Below are positions 1 to 12,359 of a DNA stretch of 64,000 bases, in pieces. The stretch comes from Pseudomonas urmiensis. GTDB lineage: Bacteria > Pseudomonadota > Gammaproteobacteria > Pseudomonadales > Pseudomonadaceae. The stretch lies in contig NZ_JABWRE020000001.1 of the NCBI RefSeq assembly GCF_014268815.2, positions 5,399,001 to 5,463,000 of the forward strand, written 5' to 3'. Within the stretch, counting starts at the first letter, position 1. Each line of letters opens with the position of its first letter. A model generated the notes under the pieces. It was not told the origin of the DNA, made no database searches, and was given only the letters and a program-made list of their open reading frames with translations. Both the position numbers and the translations under genes were made by a program.

Positions 1-2508
<2,508 letters not shown>

Positions 2509-2510
2509 AA

Positions 2511-2612
2511 GCAGCTGCAAGTGGCAAGCCTCAAGCTGCAAGTGACCGCAGTGCGAGGTTTGCCGGGCTTACGTGATCGTCTTGCGGCTTGCAGCTTATC
2601 GCTTGCAGCTGC
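2511..2612. repeat. Long imperfect inverted repeat between gltB and gltD
   Basis: The left arm at about 2511-2542 begins gcagctgcaag and the right arm at about 2581-2612 ends cttgcagctgc. The arms pair over roughly 30 bases with a few mismatches and enclose about 38 bases. It differs from the REP family found elsewhere here and fills almost the whole gltB-gltD gap. It could fold in the mRNA and affect stability or the ratio of the two subunits; that role is inference. Confidence 0.7.
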
Positions 2613-2628
2613 TGTTGAGAGGTTTTGA

Positions 2629-4050
<1,422 letters not shown>

Positions 4051-4059
4051 TCGATCGCT

Positions 4060-4124
4060 ATCGCGGGGTAAGCCCGCTGCCATGCAGAAGTGTGTGCTGC
4101 GTGGGAGCGGGCTTGCCCCGCGAT
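4060..4124. repeat. REP pair (inverted), class A
   Basis: A forward copy (tatcgcggggtaagcccgct...) is followed after about 14 bases by a reverse copy (gcgtgggagcgggcttgccc...). Together they form an inverted pair (BIME-like) between gltD and hemE. Class A REPs here start with atcgcgggg and end with ctcccacgc. Confidence 0.9.
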
Positions 4125-4126
4125 GC

Positions 4127-4142
4127 TTTTTGTATACAAAAA
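4127..4142. promoter_or_regulatory. Perfect 16-base palindrome upstream of hemE
   Basis: TTTTTGTATACAAAAA is a perfect palindrome 92 bases upstream of the hemE start and directly after the REP pair. The TTGTATACAA core resembles operators of some GntR-type dimeric regulators. It could be an operator or a short terminator-like hairpin for gltD; no regulator gene is adjacent. Confidence 0.4.
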
Positions 4143-4233
4143 TAATTGATCCAAGGCAGACGGATAGACAAACAACCGTGCCTTTTCTCTGTACGTCTGA
4201 GAAAATGCCCGCACTTTTTTTCCGGATGCCGAC

Positions 4234-5298
4234 ATGACTGCCCTGAAGAACGATCGTTTCCTGCGTGCACTGCTCAAGCAACCCGTAGACGTCACTCCAG
4301 TCTGGATGATGCGCCAGGCCGGCCGCTACCTGCCGGAGTACCGCGCCAGCCGGGCCAAGGCGGGTGACTTCATGAGCCTGTGCATGAACCCGCAGTTCGC
4401 CTGCGAGGTCACCCTGCAGCCGCTGGACCGTTACCCGCTGGACGCAGCGATCCTCTTCTCGGACATCCTCACCATCCCCGATGCCATGGGCCAGGGCCTG
4501 TACTTCGAAACTGGCGAGGGCCCGCGTTTCAAGAAGGTCATCAGCACCCTGGCGGACATCGAAGCGCTGCCGATCCCTGATCCGCACAAGGACCTGGGCT
4601 ACGTGATGGACGCGGTCAGCACCATCCGCCGTGAGCTCAATGGCCGTGTACCGCTGATCGGCTTCTCCGGCAGCCCCTGGACCCTGGCTACCTACATGGT
4701 CGAAGGCGGCTCCTCCAAGGATTTTCGCAAGACCAAGGCCATGCTCTACGACAACCCGCAGGCCCTGCACCTGCTGTTGGACAAGCTGGCCCAGTCGGTC
4801 ACCAGCTACCTCAACGGCCAGATCCAGGCCGGTGCTCAGGCGGTGCAGATCTTCGACACCTGGGGTGGCAACCTGTCGGCGGCGGCCTACCAGGAGTTCT
4901 CCCTGGCCTACATGCGCAAAATCGTCAGCGGCCTGATCCGCGAGCACGACGGGCGCAAGGTGCCGGTGATCCTGTTCACCAAGAACGGCGGCATGTGGCT
5001 GGAAAGCATCGCCGAGGCTGGCGCTGACGCGTTGGGCCTGGACTGGACCTGCGAGATTGGCGATGCCCGCCGCCGGGTCGGCGACAAGGTGGCCCTGCAG
5101 GGCAACATGGACCCAACCGTGCTGTATGCCAAGCCTGCCGCGATTCGCCAGGAAGTTGCGCGGATTCTGGCTAGCTACGGCAAGGGCACTGGGCATGTAT
5201 TCAACCTGGGGCATGGCATTACCCCAGAGGTCGATCCAGAGCATGCAGGCGCGTTCATCAACGCGGTGCACGAGCTGTCCGCGCAGTATCATCAGTAA
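4234..5298 (+). CDS. hemE: Uroporphyrinogen decarboxylase
   Basis: HemE (354 aa) removes four carboxyl groups from uroporphyrinogen III to give coproporphyrinogen III, a cytoplasmic, cofactor-free step of heme synthesis. The family signature [14 protein letters not shown] lies at residues 27-40, with the substrate-pocket arginines, and [17 protein letters not shown] near 145-160 is the second signature. The length is typical. The ATG follows GGATGCCGAC. It is monocistronic by position, lying between two REP pairs and downstream of gltD, an order I recall from other pseudomonads. Confidence 0.98.
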   Translation: MTALKNDRFLRALLKQPVDVTPVWMMRQAGRYLPEYRASRAKAGDFMSLCMNPQFACEVTLQPLDRYPLDAAILFSDILTIPDAMGQGLYFETGEGPRFKKVISTLADIEALPIPDPHKDLGYVMDAVSTIRRELNGRVPLIGFSGSPWTLATYMVEGGSSKDFRKTKAMLYDNPQALHLLLDKLAQSVTSYLNGQIQAGAQAVQIFDTWGGNLSAAAYQEFSLAYMRKIVSGLIREHDGRKVPVILFTKNGGMWLESIAEAGADALGLDWTCEIGDARRRVGDKVALQGNMDPTVLYAKPAAIRQEVARILASYGKGTGHVFNLGHGITPEVDPEHAGAFINAVHELSAQYHQ

Positions 5299-5309
5299 GC
5301 GTTGAATCT

Positions 5310-5380
5310 ATCGCGGGGCAAGCCCGCTCCCACGCAAAAGTCCTCAGGGACGAGGCGTGGGAGTGGGCTTGCCCCGCGAT
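5310..5380. repeat. REP pair (inverted), class A
   Basis: A forward copy at 5310-5335 and a reverse copy at 5355-5380 (one base different: gtgggagtggg) stand in the hemE 3' flank. Confidence 0.92.
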
Positions 5381-5454
5381 ACGTTTGGATTAAGGTTTAA
5401 TTCAGCGATCGTCGTTAATCTGGTCCCATCTCAACCGATACAGGACCTGACCTC

Positions 5455-5802
5455 ATGAAGGCTCGCTACTTCGCCCTGATTCTCGCGCCGCTGTTCAGCA
5501 CCGCTGCCCTGGCCAATACCTACACCGGTCCAGGTGCTCAACCGGTCACCACTGTGGCTGCTGCCAACGACGCCGCTGACGACACCCGCGTGGTCCTGCA
5601 AGGCTTCGTGACCAAGAAGCTGGATAACGACGACAAGTACGAATTCAAGGACAACACCGGCACCATCAAAGTCGAGATCGACGATGAGGACATGCCAGCG
5701 GCAGGCTTCAACGACAAGACCAAGGTCAAGCTGACCGGTGAAGTCGAGAAGAACCTGATGAGCCGCGAAGTGGATGTGGATATCGTCGAGATCATTAACT
5801 GA
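5455..5802 (+). CDS. YgiW/YdeI-family periplasmic BOF (OB-fold) stress protein
   Basis: This is a small exported protein (115 aa). An N-terminal signal peptide (MKARYFALILAPLFSTAALA, cleaved near residue 20) precedes a BOF domain covering about residues 45-115 (VVLQGFVTKKLDNDDKYEFKD, TIKVEIDD, KVKLTGEVEKN, EVDVDIVEI). Homologues such as E. coli YgiW and YdeI are linked to stress tolerance and cationic-peptide resistance in the periplasm; the mechanism is unclear. The ATG has AGGA about 10 bases upstream. The gene stands alone between REP pairs. The family call is good; the role is known only by analogy. Confidence 0.88.
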   Translation: MKARYFALILAPLFSTAALANTYTGPGAQPVTTVAAANDAADDTRVVLQGFVTKKLDNDDKYEFKDNTGTIKVEIDDEDMPAAGFNDKTKVKLTGEVEKNLMSREVDVDIVEIIN

Positions 5803-5825
5803 TCAGCATTGATGCCTGATCAAAA

Positions 5826-5900
5826 CGTGGGAGCGGGCTTGCCCCGCGATGGCGATGCAGAGGTCTTCTGCGCTATCGCGGGGCAAGCTCGCTCTCACGT
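5826..5900. repeat. REP pair, class A, in opposite order
   Basis: A reverse copy (gtgggagcgggcttgccccg) comes first, then a forward copy (ctatcgcggggcaagctcgc). It lies between two convergent genes. Confidence 0.88.
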
Positions 5901-5913
5901 TGCGCCACTTCGA

Positions 5914-7158
5914 TCAGAGGGACTTGGGTTGTAGCCGGCTCAAGTGCAACGCCACCAGCAACGCCACCGCCAACAGGCTGCCAATGAACAGGCCAATCCC
6001 ATTCCATCCGGCCATGTGCCAGAACACCCCACCGGCCGTCCCGGCAACACTCGATCCGGCGTAATAGCAGAACAGGTACAGCGAAGACGCCTGGCCCTTG
6101 GCCTTCAATGCGCGTCGACCAATCCAGCTGCTGGCCACCGAGTGCGCACCAAAGAAGCCAAAGGTGAACACCAGCATGCCCAGGATCACCATCGCCAACG
6201 GGCTGGCCAGGGTCAGCAACAGACCACCTGCCATCACCAGGATGCTCGCCCAGAACACCTTGCGCCGCCCCAGCTTGTCAGCAAGGGCACCGACCTGCGC
6301 CGAACTGTAGATACCCGACAGGTAAACCACCGAGAGCAAGCCCACCAGCGCTTGGTTCATGTGATACGGCTCGGCCAGCAAGCGGTAGCCGATGTAGTTG
6401 AACAGGGTAACGAAGGCGCCCATCAGCAGGAACGCTTCAAGGAACAACCACGGCAACCCGGCGTCGCGAAAGTGCATGACAAAGCTGTCGAGCAGACTGC
6501 GCGGGTTCATCGCTTGTGGGCGGAAGTTGCGCGACTCGGGCAGCACTTTCCAGAACACCACCGCCGCCGCCAGGGCCAGCCCGCCAATGGTCAGCATCGC
6601 CGTGTGCCAGCTGACGAAGTCGATCAGCACGCCAGTGATCAGCCGCCCGCTCATGCCGCCGATGGCGTTGCCGCCGATGTACAGGCCCATGGCCAAGCCG
6701 ATGTGCTGCGGATGAATCTCCTCACTCAGGTAGGTCATTGCCACCGCTGCCAGGCCGCTTAGCGACAAGCCAACCAAGGCCCGCGTCGCCAGCACCAACT
6801 CCCAACTTGGCATAACCGCACTGGCCAGGGTCGACAGCGCAGCGCAGACCAGGGCGAATACCATCACCGGCTTGCGGCCGATCCGGTCCGAGATCGGCCC
6901 GGTGACCAGCAGGCCAAAGGCGAGCATCGCCGTCGACACCGACAGCACCAGGCTGCTCTGCGCGGCGTTGATGGAGAACTCCTGCGACAGCAGCGGCATC
7001 ATCGGTTGCACGCAGTAGAGCAGGGCAAAGGTGGCAAAGCCGCCGCTGAACAATGCCAGCACGGTCTTGAGGAAGGCGGGAGTGCCTTTCTCGATCCAGA
7101 TCTCGTTCAGTGGGGCAGGCTCAGGGTCGACAGGCAGGGGCGCTACAGCAGTTTTCAC
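5914..7158 (-). CDS. MFS transporter, YnfM-like
   Basis: This inner-membrane major facilitator protein (about 414 aa) has 12 predicted helices. It starts FLKTVLALFSGGFATFALLYCVQPMMPLL, carries the A-loop motif GPISDRIGRKPVM, and matches E. coli YnfM closely by eye (MTYLSEEIHP, GLYIGGNAIGGMSGRLI, AAHSVASSWIGRRA). A longer frame reaches 7233, but the GTG at 7158 with GAGGGA upstream fits the family N-terminus and leaves room for a divergent promoter. The next gene is a divergent LysR regulator, the same arrangement as ynfL/ynfM, so that regulator probably controls it. The substrate is unknown. Confidence 0.9.
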   Translation of the reverse strand: MKTAVAPLPVDPEPAPLNEIWIEKGTPAFLKTVLALFSGGFATFALLYCVQPMMPLLSQEFSINAAQSSLVLSVSTAMLAFGLLVTGPISDRIGRKPVMVFALVCAALSTLASAVMPSWELVLATRALVGLSLSGLAAVAMTYLSEEIHPQHIGLAMGLYIGGNAIGGMSGRLITGVLIDFVSWHTAMLTIGGLALAAAVVFWKVLPESRNFRPQAMNPRSLLDSFVMHFRDAGLPWLFLEAFLLMGAFVTLFNYIGYRLLAEPYHMNQALVGLLSVVYLSGIYSSAQVGALADKLGRRKVFWASILVMAGGLLLTLASPLAMVILGMLVFTFGFFGAHSVASSWIGRRALKAKGQASSLYLFCYYAGSSVAGTAGGVFWHMAGWNGIGLFIGSLLAVALLVALHLSRLQPKSL

Positions 7159-7283
7159 GAAGGGGTCCCTCGGGCACGCGGGCCGGTGTTGCGAATTGTA
7201 AAAAGCATATAGCTGGCTAATGATTAGATCCAATATATTGTTCGACCTATTTAAGACGTTGTACGACTTGTTTGGAGCTGCTC
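7159..7283. promoter_or_regulatory. Divergent promoter region of the MFS/LysR pair
   Basis: This AT-rich stretch separates the two divergent starts. It contains the palindrome caatatattg (7231-7240) and further short dyads, as expected for a LysR-type operator. No exact T-N11-A box can be assigned by eye. Confidence 0.45.
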
Positions 7284-8177
7284 ATGGAATTGCGTCACCT
7301 GCGCTACTTCATCGCCGTTGCCGAGGAGCTGCACTTTGGCCGCGCCGCGCAGCAGCTGGGGATTTCCCAGCCCCCCCTGAGTCAGCAGATCCAGGCGCTG
7401 GAGCAGGAGCTGGGCGCGCGTCTGTTCGAGCGCACCAATCGTCGGGTCGAGCTGAGCGAAGCGGGCCGGTTGTTTTTAGAGGAGGCGCGCCAGGTACTCG
7501 CCCAAGTGGAAAAAGCCGCTGATGTCGCCCGTCGAGCGCAACTGGGCGAGTTGGGTGAGATGAAGATCGGCTTCACCTCCTCGGCGCCGTTTACCTCGAA
7601 GATTCCCAAGGCGATTCATGCATTTCGCCAGCGCTTTCCCGCCGTGCACTTGAACCTCAAGGAGATGAGCAGTCGAGATGTCGCCGAGGCGGTATTCGAC
7701 GAGTCGATCGAAGTCGGCCTGATGCGGCCAATGCCGCTGCCAGAGGGATTGGTCGTCACTGAGTTGTTCCGAGAGCCGCTGGTGGCAGTGATCAACGCCT
7801 CGCACCCGCTGGCGCAGGGGAGCGAGCAGGGCGTGTACATGGCGGCGCTGGCCCATGAGCCGTTCGTGTTCTTTCCGCGCAGCTATGGCAGCGGCTTGCA
7901 TGCGCAGTTATTGAGCCTGGCCCGGCAAGCGGGGTTCAGCCCACATTTTGCCCAGGAGGCGGGGGAGGCGATGACCATCATTGGCCTGGTGTCGGCGGGG
8001 TTGGGGGTGTCGGTGCTGCCGGCGTCGTTCCAGCGCATGCGTATTGATGGCGTGGTGTATCGCACCCTGCTCGATGAGGGCGCGGGGACATCGGTGTGGC
8101 TGGTCCAGCGCCAGGCAGGAGGGTCGGCGATGGCCAGGGCATTTGCCGAGCTCCTGACCCGCGAAAGTACCCTGTAG
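7284..8177 (+). CDS. LysR-family transcriptional regulator, YnfL-like
   Basis: This is a DNA-binding regulator of 297 aa. The winged helix-turn-helix spans about residues 1-60 (MELRHLRYFIAVAEELHFGRAAQQLGISQPPLSQQI), followed by the linker helix and a periplasmic-binding-like effector domain (KIGFTSSAPF... to the end). The ATG at 7284 has GGAG six bases upstream; the in-frame TTG at 7272 is less likely. It is divergent from the YnfM-like transporter, which is its probable target. The APE operon ends convergently just downstream, past a REP pair, and need not be related. Confidence 0.93.
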   Translation: MELRHLRYFIAVAEELHFGRAAQQLGISQPPLSQQIQALEQELGARLFERTNRRVELSEAGRLFLEEARQVLAQVEKAADVARRAQLGELGEMKIGFTSSAPFTSKIPKAIHAFRQRFPAVHLNLKEMSSRDVAEAVFDESIEVGLMRPMPLPEGLVVTELFREPLVAVINASHPLAQGSEQGVYMAALAHEPFVFFPRSYGSGLHAQLLSLARQAGFSPHFAQEAGEAMTIIGLVSAGLGVSVLPASFQRMRIDGVVYRTLLDEGAGTSVWLVQRQAGGSAMARAFAELLTRESTL

Positions 8178-8188
8178 CCCGTCCTGGT

Positions 8189-8268
8189 CTCTTCGCGGGC
8201 AAGCCCGCCTCCACAAGGTTATGCAACACCACCGGACCCTGTGGGAGCTTGCCCGCGAAGAGGCCGGT
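8189..8268. repeat. REP pair (inverted), class B
   Basis: A forward copy (ctcttcgcgggcaagcccgc) and a reverse copy (gggagcttgcccgcgaagag) meet here. Class B REPs carry cttcgcggg rather than atcgcgggg and end in cccaca/tccaca. The pair lies between the convergent LysR gene and the last gene of the APE operon and could end transcription from both sides. Confidence 0.88.
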
Positions 8269-8278
8269 GCAAGCGCCA

Positions 8279-9511
8279 TCAAACCGTCGGCCAGCGCCGG
8301 AAGATCAACGAGGTATTCACCCCACCAAAGGCAAAATTGTTGTTCATCACGTACTCATTGCTCATCACCCGCATGCCGCCACGCAAGTAGTCGAGCTCGC
8401 CACAGCGCGGGTCGATGTTGTCGAGGTTGAGGGTGGGCACGTACGTGTCGCGATTCATCATCTCGATGCTGAACCACGACTCCAGCGCACCACAGGCGCC
8501 CAGGGTATGGCCGAGGAAGCTCTTCTGCGAGCTGATCGGCATCCGCGGCCCAAACAGTTCGCTGGTAGCCAGGGTCTCGGCGATATCGCCCTGTTCAGTG
8601 GCCGTGCCATGGCCGTTGACGTAGCCAATCGCCTCGGGCGCCAACCCGGCATCCTCCAGCGCCAGCTCCATGGCGCGGCGCATGGTGGTCTGTTCAGGAC
8701 GCGTGATGTGCTGGCCGTCGGCATTGCTGCCAAAACCAACGATCTCGGCATGAATGCGCGCGCCACGGGCCAGCGCATGCTCCAGCTCCTCCAGCACCAG
8801 CATGCCGCCACCCTCACCCACTACCAGCCCGTCGCGGGCGCTGTCGTAAGGGCGCGGGCTCAGTTGAGGGGTGTCGTTCATCAGGCTGGTCGCATATAGG
8901 GCATCGAACACCATGGCCTCGGTTGGGCACAGCTCTTCGGCGCCACCGGCGAGCATCATCGGCAGGCGACCGAATTTTATCGCCTCGTAGGCATAGCCGA
9001 CCCCTTGGCTACCACTGGTGCAGGCGCTGGAGGTGGGGATCAGCCGGCCGGTGAGGCCAAAGAAGATGCTGATGTTGGCCGCAGTGGTGTGCGGCATCAT
9101 GCGCACGTAGGAGTTGGCATTGAGGCCATCGGCCCTGGCGTTGAGCAGCATGTTGCCGAATGCCTTGATCTCGTCGGTGCTGCCAGCAGAGGAGCCGCAC
9201 GCCACGCCCATGCGGCCATCGCGGATGCTCGGGTCGTCGAGCAGGCCGGCATCGGCCAGCGCTCGTTCTGCAGCCGCTACCGCCAGGCGGGCGACCCGGC
9301 CCATGCTGCGCAGTTGCTTGCGGGTCCAGTGCGCGGGCACTGCGAAGTCGTCGATGGGCCCGCCCAGGCGGGTATTGAGGTCTTCGAAAACGTCCCATTC
9401 GTGCATGCGGCGAATGCCACTGCGGTTGCTCACAAAATGCCTGGAGAGGGTTTCCCAGTCATTGCCCAGGGCAGTGATGCCGGCCATGCCGGTGACCACG
9501 ACACGGCGCAT
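8279..9511 (-). CDS. apeR: Beta-ketoacyl-ACP synthase (APE ketosynthase, ApeR-type)
   Basis: This FabF-like condensing enzyme (410 aa) is the last gene of the aryl-polyene operon. The catalytic triad is visible: Cys164 in SSACTSGSQ, His301 in GHGTATEQGD and His335 in FLGHTLGACG. In characterised APE systems two ketosynthases and a chain-length factor extend an aryl starter with malonyl-ACP units, so this protein likely does one class of condensations in the cytoplasm. The start at 9511 overlaps the upstream stop as TGATG; an in-frame GTG lies six bases earlier. It is convergent with the LysR gene across a REP pair. Confidence 0.92.
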   Translation of the reverse strand: MRRVVVTGMAGITALGNDWETLSRHFVSNRSGIRRMHEWDVFEDLNTRLGGPIDDFAVPAHWTRKQLRSMGRVARLAVAAAERALADAGLLDDPSIRDGRMGVACGSSAGSTDEIKAFGNMLLNARADGLNANSYVRMMPHTTAANISIFFGLTGRLIPTSSACTSGSQGVGYAYEAIKFGRLPMMLAGGAEELCPTEAMVFDALYATSLMNDTPQLSPRPYDSARDGLVVGEGGGMLVLEELEHALARGARIHAEIVGFGSNADGQHITRPEQTTMRRAMELALEDAGLAPEAIGYVNGHGTATEQGDIAETLATSELFGPRMPISSQKSFLGHTLGACGALESWFSIEMMNRDTYVPTLNLDNIDPRCGELDYLRGGMRVMSNEYVMNNNFAFGGVNTSLIFRRWPTV

Positions 9512-10239
9512 CAGCACAACCCTCCGTTGACCGCGATGACCTGGCGGGTGATGTAGGCCGCTTCACTGGACATCAGGAAGTTGACCGTACCGGCGACCTC
9601 TTCCGGGGTGCCCATGCGCTGGGCCGGAATCATCTTGAGCAACTCCTCGACCGGCACGTGCTCGTCGAGCATGGCCGTGTCGATCAGCCCTGGGGCGACG
9701 CAGTTGACCGTGATCCGGCGCTTGCCCAGTTCGATCGCCAGGGCCTTGGCCGCACCGATCAGGCCGGCCTTGGAGGCGCTGTAGTTGACCTGGCCGCGAT
9801 TGCCGATCAGCCCGGAAACCGAGGTGATGCAGACGATCCGCCCCGGCGCACGGCGGCGGATCATCGGCATCATCAAGGGGTGCAGGACGTTGTAGAAACC
9901 ATCCAGATTGGTCCGCATGACCTGGTCCCAATCGTCCTCGCTCAGGGCCGGGAAGGCGCCATCGCGAGTCAGCCCGGCGTTGCACACCACGCCGTAGTAA
10001 GCGCCATGCGCTTCGACATCCTCATTGAGGATGGCAGCGCAGGCCGCCCGATCGGCGATATCGAATTGCAGGATGCGTGCCTGGCGCCCCAGCGCGCGGA
10101 CCTGTTCGGCAACCGCCTCGGCCTCGCTGCGGCCACTGCGACAATGCAGGACCAGATCGTAGCCGGCGCGGGCCAGGCGCAGGGCGATCGCGCGGCCAAT
10201 GCCGCGGCTGGAGCCGGTGACCAGGATGGTGTCAGTCAT
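9511..10239 (-). CDS. apeQ: 3-oxoacyl-ACP reductase (APE ketoreductase, ApeQ-type)
   Basis: This FabG-like short-chain dehydrogenase (242 aa) would reduce the beta-keto group of the growing polyene with NADPH. The cofactor motif TGSSRGIG is at residues 8-15, NAG at 87-89, and the catalytic Ser140 (CITSVSG), Tyr153 and Lys157 (YSASK) are all present. The frame is open further upstream, but the ATG at 10239 gives the proper FabG N-terminus and an 8-base overlap with the preceding dehydratase. A dedicated ketoreductase inside the operon supports polyene rather than saturated fatty-acid synthesis, since no enoyl reductase gene accompanies it. Confidence 0.93.
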   Translation of the reverse strand: MTDTILVTGSSRGIGRAIALRLARAGYDLVLHCRSGRSEAEAVAEQVRALGRQARILQFDIADRAACAAILNEDVEAHGAYYGVVCNAGLTRDGAFPALSEDDWDQVMRTNLDGFYNVLHPLMMPMIRRRAPGRIVCITSVSGLIGNRGQVNYSASKAGLIGAAKALAIELGKRRITVNCVAPGLIDTAMLDEHVPVEELLKMIPAQRMGTPEEVAGTVNFLMSSEAAYITRQVIAVNGGLC

Positions 10240-10702
10240 GCGGGTGTTCCTCGGGTGCCGGCTCGGCCAGGTACTGGCTTGCCTGGGGCGGGCGATAGAC
10301 ATTCAGGCGGGCGCTGGCTTGGATGCCGTCGCCGCGCAGGTGGCATTCGAACACACCCATGCCGTTGTCGTCTTCCAACGAGCGCAGGGCATGGATACGC
10401 AGTTGGGCGCCGACGGGGAAGTGTTCGACAGTGCACTCGAACTTGCGTGTGCCGAGCAGAAAGCCCATTTCCACTGGCTGGCCCAGCCGCCGTGCGCGAC
10501 AGCCGGCATAGGCCGCCACGCTCTGCGCCATCAGCTCCAGCGCCAGCCAGGCGGGCAGGCTGCCGTCGGCACGGTTGAATTGGCCGCCAGCACGGACCGT
10601 TGCGTGGGTGTGGATCTGCTCCTCGTCACAACTGTCGATGCCATCAATGAGGATCATGTCACCGGCGTGTGGCAGCAGGTCGGCCAGGGGCCAGGTGGTC
10701 AT
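10232..10702 (-). CDS. apeP: Hotdog-fold 3-hydroxyacyl-ACP dehydratase (ApeP-type)
   Basis: This small FabA/FabZ-like dehydratase (156 aa) would form the conjugated double bonds after ketoreduction. PHAGDMILIDG at residues 11-21 supplies the catalytic His12, and the ALELMAQSVAAYAG helix supplies the acidic residue Glu56. A much longer open frame continues upstream on this strand through the next gene, but the ATG at 10702 forms an ATGA overlap with the upstream stop, so the longer frame is only an antisense-free shadow. A second hotdog domain sits at the end of the acyl ligase in this operon. Confidence 0.88.
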   Translation of the reverse strand: MTTWPLADLLPHAGDMILIDGIDSCDEEQIHTHATVRAGGQFNRADGSLPAWLALELMAQSVAAYAGCRARRLGQPVEMGFLLGTRKFECTVEHFPVGAQLRIHALRSLEDDNGMGVFECHLRGDGIQASARLNVYRPPQASQYLAEPAPEEHPHD

Positions 10703-11880
10703 GGTGCATCTCCGAGAATCAGGCTGACATTGTTGCCGCCGAAGGCGAACGAATTGCTCATCAACCGGCGCGGGCCGTGCAGGGCCAGGCGCTGGCTGCC
10801 ATCGACCAGATTGAGCGCGGGCAGTTGTGGGTCGGCCTGGCCATCCCACACATGCGGCGGCAGCAGGCCGAGTGGGTTGTGCTCGCTCAGGCTCAGCCAG
10901 CAGAAGGCTGCTTCCAGGGCGCCGGCGGCGCCGAGGGTATGGCCGGTCATCGGCTTGCTCGATGAGCAAGGCAGCTGGGCGCCGAACAGGTTGTGCACGG
11001 CCCGGCATTCCATGGCGTCGTTGTGCTCGGTGGCGGTGCCGTGCAGGTTCAGGTAATCGATCTGCGCGGGCTTGAGACGGGCATTGTCCAGCGCTTTGCC
11101 CATGGCCTGCAAGGCGCCCTTGCCGCTCGGTTCGGGGGCGGAAATGTGGTGCGCGTCTGAGCTGGCGCCTGCGCCGAGCAGGGCAATGCCTGGACCTTCG
11201 CGGGTCATCAGGAACAGCGCCGCGCCTTCGCCGATATTGATCCCAGCGCGGTTGACCGACAACGGGTTGCAGCGCTGTGAGCTGACGGCCTCCAGGGCGT
11301 TGAAGCCATTGACGGTCAGGCCACACAGGCTGTCGACGCCGCCGCACAGCACCGCATCGCACAGGCCCAAATCGAGCAGTCGGCGTGCGCTCAACAGGGC
11401 GCGGCCACTGGAGGTGCAGGCGGTCGAGATGACATAAGCCGGGCCTTCGAGTTGCAGCCAAGCGGCCAGGAAGTTGGCCGGTGCGCTCAGTTCCTGCTGG
11501 TCATAGCGATAGTCCGCAGGGAAGTGCCCAGCGTCCAGGTAGTGGGCGATGCCGGCGCTGGCTTCGTCGATTCCCGAGGTGCTGGTGCCTAGCACCACAC
11601 CGACCCGCTGTACGCCGTGGCGCTCGATGGCCTGGCGGATGACCGGCTCGATCTGCAGGGCAGCGGCATACAGCAGCTGATTGTTGCGGCTTTGCTGGCC
11701 TGCTAGGGGTAGCTGCGGCAACGGGCCGGCCACGGCGCCGACCGGCAGGCTGCGCTGCGGCACCCAGCCGTCCTGCGCTTGCATGCCTGAGCAGTCACCG
11801 GCGAACAGCTTGCGGGCGACTTCGGCCTGGCCCTGGCCAAGGGCGCAGACCAGGCCCAGGGCATTGAGGTAGGCGGTCAT
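10699..11880 (-). CDS. apeO: Beta-ketoacyl-ACP synthase (APE ketosynthase, ApeO-type)
   Basis: This is the second full ketosynthase (393 aa) of the operon. The triad is intact: Cys155 in ISTACTSSGRA, His280 in NLHGTATEHND and His314 in KPMTGHTLGAAG. In studied APE systems the ApeO-type enzyme works as a heterodimer with the chain-length factor; the factor here is encoded at 22491-23219. The start overlaps the upstream lipoprotein stop by four bases (ATGA). The C-terminal RRLMSNSFAFGGNNVSLILG is the usual end of KAS enzymes. Confidence 0.92.
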   Translation of the reverse strand: MTAYLNALGLVCALGQGQAEVARKLFAGDCSGMQAQDGWVPQRSLPVGAVAGPLPQLPLAGQQSRNNQLLYAAALQIEPVIRQAIERHGVQRVGVVLGTSTSGIDEASAGIAHYLDAGHFPADYRYDQQELSAPANFLAAWLQLEGPAYVISTACTSSGRALLSARRLLDLGLCDAVLCGGVDSLCGLTVNGFNALEAVSSQRCNPLSVNRAGINIGEGAALFLMTREGPGIALLGAGASSDAHHISAPEPSGKGALQAMGKALDNARLKPAQIDYLNLHGTATEHNDAMECRAVHNLFGAQLPCSSSKPMTGHTLGAAGALEAAFCWLSLSEHNPLGLLPPHVWDGQADPQLPALNLVDGSQRLALHGPRRLMSNSFAFGGNNVSLILGDAP

Positions 11881-12359
11881 GGCGCAGTCTCATTGGGCAG
11901 AGGGCTGACGAGGTAACGCAGGCCCTGGCCGAGGTTCAAGGTGAAGTGGTCGGCCTGGCGATAGTCGACCTGCCAGCGCGTATCCAGCCAGCGCCGCTGC
12001 TCCTGCTGCCGGGCCTGTGGATAAAGCTGCAGCAGTTGCTGCTCGGGAGTTAGCGCGAACAACACGGCGGCGAACAACTCGCGCGCAGCGGGGTTGGGTG
12101 GCAGCAGGCCATCGGCTTGCCAGTCCTGGCCATCGAGCAATTGCCGCGCCTGGGGGATGCCCATCAGGTCGAGCAGCGACCAGCGCAGGTGGCCATTTTC
12201 ACGCTGCACCACCAACAACCAGTCCTGACGTTGCCCGGCTTGTTCGCGTTGCACGTGCAATTGCTGCGGCAGCGTCAGCTGGGGTAGGCGCTCCGGTAGC
12301 GGTGGCCGCGCAGCGCAGGCGCTCAGCAGCAGGGTCAGCAACAGCAGCAGGGGTTTCAT
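11877..12359 (-). CDS. DUF3261-type lipoprotein of the APE operon
   Basis: This predicted lipoprotein (160 aa) has a short hydrophobic signal and a lipobox LLLSAC with Cys15. The mature part has no catalytic motif I can name; it matches the DUF3261 lipoproteins that sit beside the MMPL exporter and LolA-like protein in APE clusters. A role in moving the finished aryl-polyene lipid to the outer membrane is inferred from context. It overlaps both neighbours by four bases. Confidence 0.8.
   Translation of the reverse strand: MKPLLLLLTLLLSACAARPPLPERLPQLTLPQQLHVQREQAGQRQDWLLVVQRENGHLRWSLLDLMGIPQARQLLDGQDWQADGLLPPNPAARELFAAVLFALTPEQQLLQLYPQARQQEQRRWLDTRWQVDYRQADHFTLNLGQGLRYLVSPLPNETAP

Noticed and set aside
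10232..11461. 409-codon version of the small dehydratase
   Set aside because: Only the last 156 codons look like protein; the rest overlaps the ketosynthase gene out of frame, and ATG 10702 has the operon's usual ATGA overlap.
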